In this document: positions 1 to 6,444 of the stretch, piece after piece
Layout of the letters: the number at the start of each line of letters is the position of its first letter
Numbering within the stretch: the first letter of the stretch is position 1
Notes under the pieces: generated by a model
Seen by the model: the letters and a program-made list of their open reading frames with translations, nothing else
Databases searched by the model: none
What the model was told of the DNA's origin: nothing
Source: Chloroflexota bacterium
GTDB lineage: Bacteria; Chloroflexota; Limnocylindria; QHBO01
DNA: 6,993 bases
NCBI GenBank assembly: GCA_005879815.1
Contig: VBKA01000047.1
Span: forward strand, 1-6,993
Direction: 5' to 3'
Translations under genes and position numbers: made by a program

Positions 1-581
1 GAGCCGAAGAGCGGCTCGACGAGCACTCGCTTTTCCGCGGCTCGGATCTTGTCGATGTCGACCACGCGCGCCAGCTGGTCGCGGAACCTGGGGTAGGGAT
101 CGAATGCTTCGACCAGCCCGGCCTTGTGCGCGTCGTCGTAGTCGCGTCGCGGAGGTAGCTCGTCCTCCGGGTGGCGATCCATGGTGGCCTCGATGGCCGA
201 CAGCATCTGCGGGGCTGCAGCCCCGCCCGTATCGGCCTTGACCTTGAAGCCGTTGTCCGTCCACGGGTTGTGGCTGGCGGTGATGACGATCCCCGCGCCC
301 GCTCCTAGCTCCCGGGTGAAGAAGCTGCCGACCTGGGTTGGGACGGCATCCGGCGAAGTGAAGCTGCGGATGCCGTGGGCGGCAAGCACCTCGACGCAGG
401 CCCTGGCGAAGTATTCGGATGCGAACCGTCGATCATGAGCGACCACCACGCCACGGTCGGCGCTGCCATGCTCGGCGAGGTACTCCGCCACGCCGCGGGC
501 GCAGCGGCGGACGTTGTGGAAGGTGTAGTCCTCGGCGATGGCTGCGCGCCAGCCGTCGGTGCCGAACTTGATCTTGGTCAA
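1..581 (-). CDS. Phosphoglucomutase/phosphomannomutase family protein, N-terminal part (3' end outside window)
   Basis: An alpha-D-phosphohexomutase, which interconverts hexose 6-phosphate and hexose 1-phosphate in the cytoplasm through a phosphoserine. About 193 residues are present; the family is usually about 450-480 residues, so the metal-binding loop and later domains lie beyond the left edge. Visible motifs are the N-terminal FGTDGWRA (residues 6-13) and the active-site loop TASHNP (101-106) with the phosphorylated Ser103. I chose the TTG at 581-579 because it places FGTDGWR at the family's usual distance from the start, and no in-frame ATG or GTG lies just upstream. A weak GAAG precedes it by 4 bases. 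It follows the acyltransferase gene after 83 bases. With the guanylyltransferase two genes upstream, a phosphomannomutase role feeding GDP-mannose is attractive, but the sugar-specificity loop is not in the window, so glucose or another hexose is equally possible. Confidence 0.9.
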   Translation of the reverse strand, partial: MTKIKFGTDGWRAAIAEDYTFHNVRRCARGVAEYLAEHGSADRGVVVAHDRRFASEYFARACVEVLAAHGIRSFTSPDAVPTQVGSFFTRELGAGAGIVITASHNPWTDNGFKVKADTGGAAAPQMLSAIEATMDRHPEDELPPRRDYDDAHKAGLVEAFDPYPRFRDQLARVVDIDKIRAAEKRVLVEPLFG

Positions 582-664
582 TGGTCTTCGACGGGCACTC
601 GTTCGGAGCGATCCATGGTAGCGACTCAGCCGTACCGCGGCGAGTGAACGAGCGGCCGGGCAGC
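582..664 (-). other. 83-base intergenic gap before the phosphohexomutase gene
   Basis: This is the largest gap between genes in the window. I see no convincing -10/-35 pair and no hairpin followed by a T run on the minus strand. A 7-base inverted repeat (598-604 with 646-652) is separated by about 41 bases, so it is weak. A 12-codon ATG reading frame (616-578) ends in a TGA that overlaps the mutase's TTG as TTGA; it has no clear ribosome binding site. Confidence 0.45.
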
Positions 665-1330
665 CTAATCGGGTGTCAGCCGATCCAGCGCTGCCTGAAG
701 CTCGGCGAGGCGCGGCTTGATGGGCTCGCGGGCGCCGATCCGGATCGGCTCAGCGGCCCGCAACCGAATGCGGCAGAACGGCAGGGGCAGGTACTGTCGG
801 TCCCATCGGCCGCTCAGGCGGATCTCGGGTCGCACCGTCAGCGACCAGGGAAGCAGGGGCAGGCCCGATGCGCGCGCCACGATCAGCGCGCCCGGCTTGG
901 CGACTCGCCGGGGCCCGAACGGGCCGTCGGGCGTGACGATCGGGCTGTATCCCTGCTCGGCGAGGCGAGCCATGCGAACGGCAAACGCCCGACCTGCGAC
1001 GCGATCGCCCTCCGGCGGCAGCTCGAAGATCCGGATCGGAGTCCCGCTCAGTTCAAGCATGGAGGTGATGACCGATCCGCGGAAGCCCTGCGTCGAGAAC
1101 GATGCATGCGGCAGGTCGCCGCGCAGCTTCCTGGCCGTGACGAAGGCCGCCATGTTGCACTCGTGCCAGAAGGCCAGGATCACCTGGTCCCGCGTCGCGG
1201 GACCGATGATCCGGCACGTCCTCACCACGAGCCGCAGGTACAGCGCCATCCCGGCTCCGAGGAGGCGAGCCAGCCAGCCATATGGCACCGACGCAGCCGA
1301 ACGGGCAGCCGACGCGTCGGTGCGCGCCAT
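665..1330 (-). CDS. DUF374-type lysophospholipid acyltransferase family protein
   Basis: A 221-residue protein resembling the DUF374 branch of the lysophospholipid acyltransferase superfamily, whose members transfer acyl chains to lipid or lipid-sugar acceptors at the inner face of the membrane. Seen: a hydrophobic segment near residues 19-42 that could anchor it, WHE at 55-57, TPDGPFGP at 133-140, KPG at 145-147, and WDR then LPLPF at 176-185. These match the order of DUF374 motifs as I know them. Oddly, the region that normally carries a His/Asp-Gly-Glu type catalytic motif reads FSTQGFRGS (78-86), so the usual acid is not evident. The ATG at 1330 lies 5 bases after the guanylyltransferase stop, with AGGA overlapping that stop as a ribosome binding site. 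Starting at the upstream ATG (1414) would overlap the neighbour by about 80 bases and add an arginine/glycine-rich stretch unlike the family. The substrate is unknown. Confidence 0.8.
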   Translation of the reverse strand: MARTDASAARSAASVPYGWLARLLGAGMALYLRLVVRTCRIIGPATRDQVILAFWHECNMAAFVTARKLRGDLPHASFSTQGFRGSVITSMLELSGTPIRIFELPPEGDRVAGRAFAVRMARLAEQGYSPIVTPDGPFGPRRVAKPGALIVARASGLPLLPWSLTVRPEIRLSGRWDRQYLPLPFCRIRLRAAEPIRIGAREPIKPRLAELQAALDRLTPD

Positions 1331-1335
1331 CGGTC

Positions 1336-2406
1336 CTAGAGGTACCGCTCGCCGGCCTTCTCGGCGATCTCGTCCAGGACCGGCTTGATCTCCTCCGCCC
1401 GATCCCGGGCGCACACCAGGAGCGCGTCGGGTGTGTCGACGATGATCACGTCGCTCAGGCCCACGGTGACCACCAGCCGCTCGCCGCCATGCACCAGGAT
1501 CCGCTCCGAGCCGCGGTCGAGGTGGCGACCGCTGGCGACCAGGCTCGACCCGGTTCGCGCGGTGAGCGCCTCGAGGAGGCTGGACCAGGAGCCGATGTCA
1601 CTCCATCCCGCATCCAGCGGCACCACGGCCATGCGCCCCTCGGCAGCAGCAGGCTCGGCGATGCCCACGTCGATGGTGACGGCCGGTACCTTCTCGAGGA
1701 TCTCGCGGACCTGGTTCATCCACCCGGGTACGCGGTGGAGCGCGGCGACGCGATCCAGCGCCGCGGAAAGATCTGGCTGGAATCGCTCCAATGCCTGGCG
1801 AAACGTGTAGTCGCGCCAGGCAAAGATCCCCGCGTTCCACAGGTGATCGCCGCTCTCAACCAGGGTCCGCGCGGTGTCGGCGTCGGGCTTCTCGATGAAC
1901 CGCTCGACCGTGGCCGTCGGCAGGTCGGGATGCAGCCGCCCGCCGACTTTGATGTAGCCATAGCCCGTGGCGGGGTGCGTCGGGGGGATGCCCAGCACAA
2001 CCAGGTAGCCGCGCTCGGCGGCGCGCGTGGCTTCTTGAAGCGCCGTCCTGAAGGCCTCCTCGTCGGCAACGAAATGGTCGGCCGGCAGGGCGAGGCAGAC
2101 CTCGTCCGGATCGCGGCGGGCGATCACGCTCGCGAGCCCGACCGCGACAGCCGTCGAGCGTGCCAGGGGCTCACCCAGGACGTTCTCCTCGGGGAGCTGG
2201 GGCAGCTGTTCGACCGTCTCGCGCACGTAGCCCGCCCCGGTGATCACATAGATGTCGCGGGGAGGCAGGAGCGGCGCGATGCGAGCCACGGTCTGCTGCA
2301 GCAGGCTCGTGTCGCCGGTGAGCGGCAACAGCTGCTTGGGCGTCCGGCGCCGGGAGAGCGGCCACAAGCGCGTGCCGGACCCGCCGGCCATCACGACCGC
2401 GAACAT
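1336..2406 (-). CDS. manC: Mannose-1-phosphate guanylyltransferase
   Basis: Cytoplasmic nucleotidyltransferase that makes GDP-mannose from mannose 1-phosphate and GTP. The 356-residue protein has the nucleotide-binding signature AGGSGTRLWPLS (7-18), PKQLLPL (23-29), PADH (108-111), TGYGYI (147-152), FIEKP (170-174), WNAGIF (190-195) and DAGWSDIGSW (265-274), followed by a beta-rich C-terminal segment. Length matches the single-function form; the phosphomannose isomerase domain of bifunctional ManC/AlgA enzymes is absent. The ATG at 2406 was chosen because the signature must start within a few residues of the N-terminus. The GGAG next to it has no spacer, so translational coupling to proC, whose stop is 11 bases upstream, probably matters. 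The phosphohexomutase gene two genes downstream could supply mannose 1-phosphate. The PADH and WNAGIF motifs favour mannose over glucose nucleotidyltransferases. The symbol is by family resemblance; manB/manC naming varies. Confidence 0.93.
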   Translation of the reverse strand: MFAVVMAGGSGTRLWPLSRRRTPKQLLPLTGDTSLLQQTVARIAPLLPPRDIYVITGAGYVRETVEQLPQLPEENVLGEPLARSTAVAVGLASVIARRDPDEVCLALPADHFVADEEAFRTALQEATRAAERGYLVVLGIPPTHPATGYGYIKVGGRLHPDLPTATVERFIEKPDADTARTLVESGDHLWNAGIFAWRDYTFRQALERFQPDLSAALDRVAALHRVPGWMNQVREILEKVPAVTIDVGIAEPAAAEGRMAVVPLDAGWSDIGSWSSLLEALTARTGSSLVASGRHLDRGSERILVHGGERLVVTVGLSDVIIVDTPDALLVCARDRAEEIKPVLDEIAEKAGERYL

Positions 2407-2417
2407 CTCCGGCGAGC

Positions 2418-3320
2418 CTACTCGACCCGGTCGGCGTCGGTCGGCTGGTTCTGTCCGGCTCCGGTGTTCGCCTTCTCTCCCGGGCGGGTGCCGGCCTCCA
2501 GCCGCGCCCCCAGCTCGAGCGTGCGACGGTAGGCCGCCCACACCGCGTCGGAGAGGACGGTGCGGATCCGGCCCTTCTCAAGCTCGTAGATGGCCGCCGC
2601 GCTGGTGCCACCAGGGGAGGTGACCAGGTTCCGCAGCTGCGCGGGGTGGAGCTCCGAGCGCGCCGCGTACTCGGCGGAACCGATGAGAGTGGCAACCACC
2701 AGGTCGTGGGCGAGCTCCCGAGGAAAGCCGAGGTGCACCCCGGCGTCGATCAGCGCTTCCATGACCGCGAACAGGTAGGTGGGACCGGTTCCGGAGAGGG
2801 CCGTGGCCATCGCCACGAACTCCTCGTCGTCGACCTGGCGCTCCTCACCCAGCGCGCGAAGAACGGCGCGGGCGAGCTCACGCTGACGCGCCGTGCAGGC
2901 AGGGGATGCCGTCCAGACCGTGATGCCGCGCCGGATCTGGGCCGGCGTGTTGGGCATGGCCCGCACCACGGCGGGATGCGCCAGGCCGGAAGAGAGGGCG
3001 CCGATCGTGGCGCCGGCCACGATGGAGAGCACCACCTGGTCGGGGCGCAGCCCCGGTCCCAGGTCGCGCATCACGCGGCCGAGCATCTGTGGCTTGACGG
3101 CCAGAACCACGATCTCCGCGTCGCGTGCCGCCTCCCGATTCCCCGCCACAACATGGATCGCATAGCGCTGCACAAGCGCGTCGCGGCGCTCGCGGCGTGG
3201 GTGAGAGGCGACCAGGGCGTCGGGCGTGACGGCACGGTCTGCAAGGAGCCCCGCGATCATGGCCTCGGCCATCACGCCGGCGCCCACGATGCCGACCCGC
3301 ATCTCCCGCTTGGCGCTCAC
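2418..3320 (-). CDS. proC: Pyrroline-5-carboxylate reductase
   Basis: Catalyses the last step of proline synthesis, reducing 1-pyrroline-5-carboxylate to L-proline with NAD(P)H in the cytoplasm. The 300-residue product has a Rossmann dinucleotide motif VGIVGAGVMAEA (9-20), AVKPQ (74-78), RAMPNTPA (120-127), SGTGPTY (176-182) and the C-terminal signature TSPGGTS (234-240). Full-length family members are about 270 residues; the surplus is a polar tail of roughly 28 residues after 272 with no visible domain. I start it at the GTG at 3320, which overlaps the upstream stop as GTGA and has GGAGG 4 bases upstream. An in-frame ATG at 3302 would give 294 residues and also leaves the Rossmann motif intact. 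Its reading frame stays open far upstream through metK, but that is a high-GC shadow and not coding. Confidence 0.95.
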   Translation of the reverse strand: MSAKREMRVGIVGAGVMAEAMIAGLLADRAVTPDALVASHPRRERRDALVQRYAIHVVAGNREAARDAEIVVLAVKPQMLGRVMRDLGPGLRPDQVVLSIVAGATIGALSSGLAHPAVVRAMPNTPAQIRRGITVWTASPACTARQRELARAVLRALGEERQVDDEEFVAMATALSGTGPTYLFAVMEALIDAGVHLGFPRELAHDLVVATLIGSAEYAARSELHPAQLRNLVTSPGGTSAAAIYELEKGRIRTVLSDAVWAAYRRTLELGARLEAGTRPGEKANTGAGQNQPTDADRVE

Positions 3321-3949
3321 CCTTCCTCCGGCGAAACGGGCTTCTCCTCGCCTCGCAGCTCGCGCGCCGCAATGGTCTCGTCCGCGGGGGCCCCGACGCG
3401 CTCGAGCAGCTCCTCGGCGATTCCCGCCAGCCGGCGGGCCACCGTCACGTTTCCGAGATCGAGCTCCGCGCGACCGAGACCAAGGGCAGCCAATCCCTGC
3501 TCGCGCTCCGCGCCGATGTCGCGGGCCTCGGAGATCGCCTCGGCATAGTAGCGCCGCGAGGCGCTCGGATCGCCACCCGCGACCCGGATGTCGCCGATGC
3601 GCCTTGCCTGCCGCGTCGCGGCGAGGGCCATGTCGACCCGCTCGAAATGCCAGAGGGCCCGATGAGCCCACGCGTCGGCGGCCCACCAGGCACGCGCCTC
3701 GATCGACTGCTCGGACGCATTGGAGGCAGCCGCGCCTGCCCGCCGGTGGTCGCTTTCGCGGGCCGCGTCGAGGTACGGGACGGCGAGCGGGGAGCGGCGC
3801 AGCGGAACGGGCAGGTCGGGCAGACGATCGACCGGCCGCCGTTCGTCTCGCCCGATGAGGGCCTGCAGCCGGGCCGCAAGCCGCGCGACCGGGCCCCGGA
3901 TTGCCTGCTCGCCCCAGGCGCGTCTGTCCCGCGCCGGGACACCGGTCAC
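3317..3949 (-). CDS. Uncharacterised helical (TPR-like) protein
   Basis: I do not recognise this 210-residue protein. It is rich in Ala, Arg and Glu and appears almost wholly alpha-helical and soluble, with no signal peptide or membrane segment. Residues 84-118 form a tryptophan-rich helix pair (WW at 88-89, W94, W100). Residues 130-146 and 147-186 look like tetratricopeptide-type helical hairpins, the last with the small/large residue spacing of a TPR (AALGLGRAELDLGN, 154-167). The N-terminal 50 residues are Arg/Pro-rich and the C-terminal 15 are acidic. The GTG at 3949 overlaps the metK stop as GTGA, and its own stop overlaps the proC start the same way, so it is probably translationally coupled on both sides. 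This placement and the absence of stops argue for a real gene. A scaffold or protein-interaction role is only a guess from the fold. Confidence 0.72.
   Translation of the reverse strand: MTGVPARDRRAWGEQAIRGPVARLAARLQALIGRDERRPVDRLPDLPVPLRRSPLAVPYLDAARESDHRRAGAAASNASEQSIEARAWWAADAWAHRALWHFERVDMALAATRQARRIGDIRVAGGDPSASRRYYAEAISEARDIGAEREQGLAALGLGRAELDLGNVTVARRLAGIAEELLERVGAPADETIAARELRGEEKPVSPEEG
3321..3329 (-). promoter_or_regulatory. Ribosome binding site of proC
   Basis: On the minus strand GGAGGAAGG lies immediately before the GTG at 3320, with the GGAGG core 4 bases away. It sits inside the last codons of the upstream gene. It is the strongest Shine-Dalgarno match at any junction in this window and favours the GTG start over the ATG 18 bases downstream. 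Confidence 0.6.
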
Positions 3950-5175
3950 GATCCGGCGGTCGCCGGAACGGGGGGTTCGCCGGCGAGGCCCGCGGCGTCG
4001 CGCAGCTGCGCGGCACGATCGAGGCGCTCCCACGGCAGATCGAGATCGGGCCGCCCGAAATGACCGTAGGCCGCGGTTTGCCGATACATCGGCCGGCGCA
4101 GGTCGAGCTCCTCGATGATCGCGCCCGGGCGCAGGTCGAACTGTCCCTCGACGATCTCCACGAGCCGATCGTCCGAAATCGCGCCGGTCCCGAAGGTCTG
4201 CACGTTGACCGCCAGCGGATGCGCCACCCCAATGGCATAGGCCAGCTGCAGCTCGAACCGCCGCGCCAGCCCCGCAGCGACGACGTTGGCCGCCACGTAG
4301 CGTGCGTAGTAGGCGGCCGATCGGTCGACCTTGGTCGGGTCCTTCCCGGAGAAGCTGCCGCCGCCGTGGCGCGCCATGCCGCCGTAGGTGTCGACGATGA
4401 TCTTGCGTCCGGAGAGGCCGGAGTCGCCCATCGGGCCTCCGATCACGAAGCGCCCGGTCGGGTTGACGAGGTAGCGGGTGTCCGCATCCAGCAGGTCGGC
4501 GGGCACCGCGCGCCCGATGATCTCGCGACGCACGACGTCGGCCAGCTCCGCGTGATCGATGCCCGGATCGTGCTGCGTGCTGACCAGCGCGGTGTGGACC
4601 CGGCGCGGCCGACCGTCGCGGTCGTAGCCGATCGTCACCTGGGTCTTGCCATCCGGCCGCAGGAAGGGCATCTCGCCGGACTTGCGCGCCTCGGCCAGCC
4701 GCCGCGCGATGCGATGGGCCATCACGATGGGAGCCGGCATGAGCTCCGGCGTCTCATCGGTCGCGTAGCCGAACATCATCCCCTGGTCACCTGCGCCCAG
4801 CTCCATCGGCTCGGTCCCCTCGCGGGCCTCGAGCGCGGCATTGACGCCCCGCGCGATGTCGGGTGACTGCTCCTTGATGGCCACGATGGCGCCGCACGTC
4901 TCCCAGTCGAAGCCGAGCGCCGAGTTGTCGTAGCCGATGCGCCGGACCGTGTCGCGCACCACCGCCTGCACGTCGCAGTACGCCTCGGTGGTCATCTCGC
5001 CCAAGACGAAGACGAGGCCGGTGGTGGTCGCCACCTCGATGGCAGCGCGCGCATTCGGATCTCGTCCGATGACGTCGTCGAGCACGGCGTCCGCGACCGC
5101 GTCGCACAGCTTGTCCGGGTGACCCTCTGTCACCGACTCGGACGTGAACAGGAGCATGCTCTCGGCTTCGGCCAT
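3946..5175 (-). CDS. metK: S-adenosylmethionine synthetase
   Basis: Makes S-adenosylmethionine from methionine and ATP, releasing phosphate and pyrophosphate; the active enzyme is normally a cytoplasmic dimer or tetramer. The 409-residue protein has all three domains: the ATP-binding GHPDK (18-22), the signature GAGDQGMMFGYATDET (127-142), and the glycine-rich phosphate loop GGGSFSGKDPTKVDRSAAY (271-289). The C-terminal GHFGRPDLDLPWE (371-383) is also typical. Length is slightly above the usual 380-400 because of a short tail. The ATG at 5175 directly abuts the ahcY stop (TAG-ATG). No good Shine-Dalgarno precedes it, so translation is probably coupled. An ATG at 5157 (residue 7) would give a start closer to the family's usual N-terminus. 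The enzyme makes the SAM whose demethylated product is cleared by the ahcY product encoded just upstream. Confidence 0.97.
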   Translation of the reverse strand: MAEAESMLLFTSESVTEGHPDKLCDAVADAVLDDVIGRDPNARAAIEVATTTGLVFVLGEMTTEAYCDVQAVVRDTVRRIGYDNSALGFDWETCGAIVAIKEQSPDIARGVNAALEAREGTEPMELGAGDQGMMFGYATDETPELMPAPIVMAHRIARRLAEARKSGEMPFLRPDGKTQVTIGYDRDGRPRRVHTALVSTQHDPGIDHAELADVVRREIIGRAVPADLLDADTRYLVNPTGRFVIGGPMGDSGLSGRKIIVDTYGGMARHGGGSFSGKDPTKVDRSAAYYARYVAANVVAAGLARRFELQLAYAIGVAHPLAVNVQTFGTGAISDDRLVEIVEGQFDLRPGAIIEELDLRRPMYRQTAAYGHFGRPDLDLPWERLDRAAQLRDAAGLAGEPPVPATAGS

Positions 5176-6444
5176 CTAGGTCCCGGACTCCCAGGACTGG
5201 GAATAGGCGAGCTGTTCGGGCGTCATCCGGTCGATGCGGATGGCCATGCTTTCCAGCTTGAGGCGCGCCACCTCGCGGTCGATCTCGTCGGGAATGCCGT
5301 AGACCCGGGGCTCGAGGCTTGCCAGGTTGGCGCGCAGCCACTCGAGGCCGAGCGCCTGGTTGGCGAAGCTCATGTCCATCACGATGCTCGGATGCCCCTC
5401 GGCCGCACCCAGGTTCACCAGCCGGCCGTCGGCCAGCAGGTAGATGCGGCGACCATCGGCCATGCAGTACTCGCGCGTGAACGGGCGAATCTCGCGCGAT
5501 GAGGTCGCCTGTGCCTCCAGCGCCCCGAGCTCGAACTCGTCGTTGAAGTGCCCCGCGTTGGCCAGGATGGCCCCGTCACGCATCAGCGGGAAGTGGTCGC
5601 CTCCCCAGACGTTCAGGTTGCCGGTGGCGCTGATGAAGATCTCGCCTACTGCGGCCGCATCGCGAGCGGTCATCACCCGGTAGCCATCCATCGCGGCCTC
5701 CAGGGCGCGGATGGGGTCCACCTCGACCACCGTGACATTGGCACCCAGCCCGTCTGCGCGGGAGGCAATGCCGCGCCCGACCCAGCCGTAGCCTCCGACC
5801 ACCACGTTCTTGCCGGCGAACAGGACGTTCGTGGCACGCAGGATCCCGTCGATCGCGCTCTGGCCGGTCCCGTACCGGTTGTCGAAGAGGTGCTTGGTGA
5901 GCGCCTCGTTGACCGCCACGATCGGATAGCGCAGCTTCCCCTGGGACGCCATGGCGCGCATGCGGATCACGCCGGTGGTCGTCTCCTCGGTGCCGCCCGC
6001 CACGCCTTCAAGCAGCTCGGTGCGCTGGGTGTGCAGCGCGGTCACCAGGTCCGCGCCGTCGTCCATGGTGACGTGCGGCCGTTGATCCAGCGCGGTCCCG
6101 ATGTGCCGGTAGTAGGTCTCGCGATCCTCGCCCTTGATGGCATAGGTCGGAATAGAGTGATTGGCGACCAGCGAGGCGGCGACGTCGTCCTGCGTCGAGA
6201 GCGGGTTGCTGGAGCAGAGGACCACCTCGGCACCACCCGCCGCCAGGGTACGCACCAGGTTGGCAGTCTCGGCGGTGACGTGCAGGCAGGCGCTGATCCG
6301 CCAGCCTTCGAGCGGCCGCTGCGCAGCGAAACGCTCGCGAATGCCGGCCAGGACCGGCATCTGCCGATCGGCCCATTCGATCTTCCTCGCCCCCACGTCT
6401 GCCAGGCCGATGTCGGCGACGTCGTGCATCACCTCGCCGCTCAC
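5176..6444 (-). CDS. ahcY: Adenosylhomocysteinase (S-adenosylhomocysteine hydrolase)
   Basis: Cleaves S-adenosylhomocysteine reversibly into adenosine and homocysteine using tightly bound NAD, removing the inhibitory product of methyltransferases. Residue numbers are for the 422-residue form. Visible are HVTAETANL (55-63), CSSNPLSTQDD (77-87), DDG (128-130), GGTEETTTG (150-158), NEALTKHLFDNRYGTGQS (179-196) with the substrate Lys184 and Asp188, the NAD fold GGYGWVGRG (217-225) with acidic Glu241, NAGHFN (296-301) and EGHPSIVMDMSFANQ (349-363). It is the short form: the roughly 40-residue insertion and the C-terminal Lys/Tyr-containing tail of many bacterial and eukaryotic enzymes are absent, and it ends near SWESGT as archaeal and Thermotoga-type enzymes do. 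I use the GTG at 6444, which overlaps the upstream stop as GTGA like two other junctions here. An ATG at 6429 (417 residues) is a fair alternative. metK follows without a gap. Confidence 0.96.
   Translation of the reverse strand: MSGEVMHDVADIGLADVGARKIEWADRQMPVLAGIRERFAAQRPLEGWRISACLHVTAETANLVRTLAAGGAEVVLCSSNPLSTQDDVAASLVANHSIPTYAIKGEDRETYYRHIGTALDQRPHVTMDDGADLVTALHTQRTELLEGVAGGTEETTTGVIRMRAMASQGKLRYPIVAVNEALTKHLFDNRYGTGQSAIDGILRATNVLFAGKNVVVGGYGWVGRGIASRADGLGANVTVVEVDPIRALEAAMDGYRVMTARDAAAVGEIFISATGNLNVWGGDHFPLMRDGAILANAGHFNDEFELGALEAQATSSREIRPFTREYCMADGRRIYLLADGRLVNLGAAEGHPSIVMDMSFANQALGLEWLRANLASLEPRVYGIPDEIDREVARLKLESMAIRIDRMTPEQLAYSQSWESGT

Noticed and set aside
578..616. A 12-codon frame just before the phosphohexomutase, considered as a leader peptide.
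   Set aside because: It has no ribosome binding site and no run of regulatory codons; its only notable property is the TTGA overlap with the next start.
598..652. A 7-base inverted repeat (598-604 / 646-652) in the gap before the mutase, considered as a terminator or operator.
   Set aside because: The loop is about 41 bases, the stem is short and no T run follows on the minus strand, so chance is a sufficient explanation.
581..1339. Long plus-strand frames (581-1339 and 717-1388) opposite the acyltransferase.
   Set aside because: They have no domain or ribosome binding site and their composition fits antisense of a GC-rich gene.
1282..2532. A 416-codon plus-strand frame opposite the guanylyltransferase.
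   Set aside because: It is antisense to a gene with clear motifs, has low-complexity composition and shows no recognisable domain.
2418..4238. A 606-codon open frame on the minus strand extending proC upstream through the helical protein gene and into metK.
   Set aside because: Only the last 300 codons match a family. The upstream part is Arg/Gly/Pro-rich out-of-frame translation of metK and the helical protein gene, as expected in GC-rich DNA.
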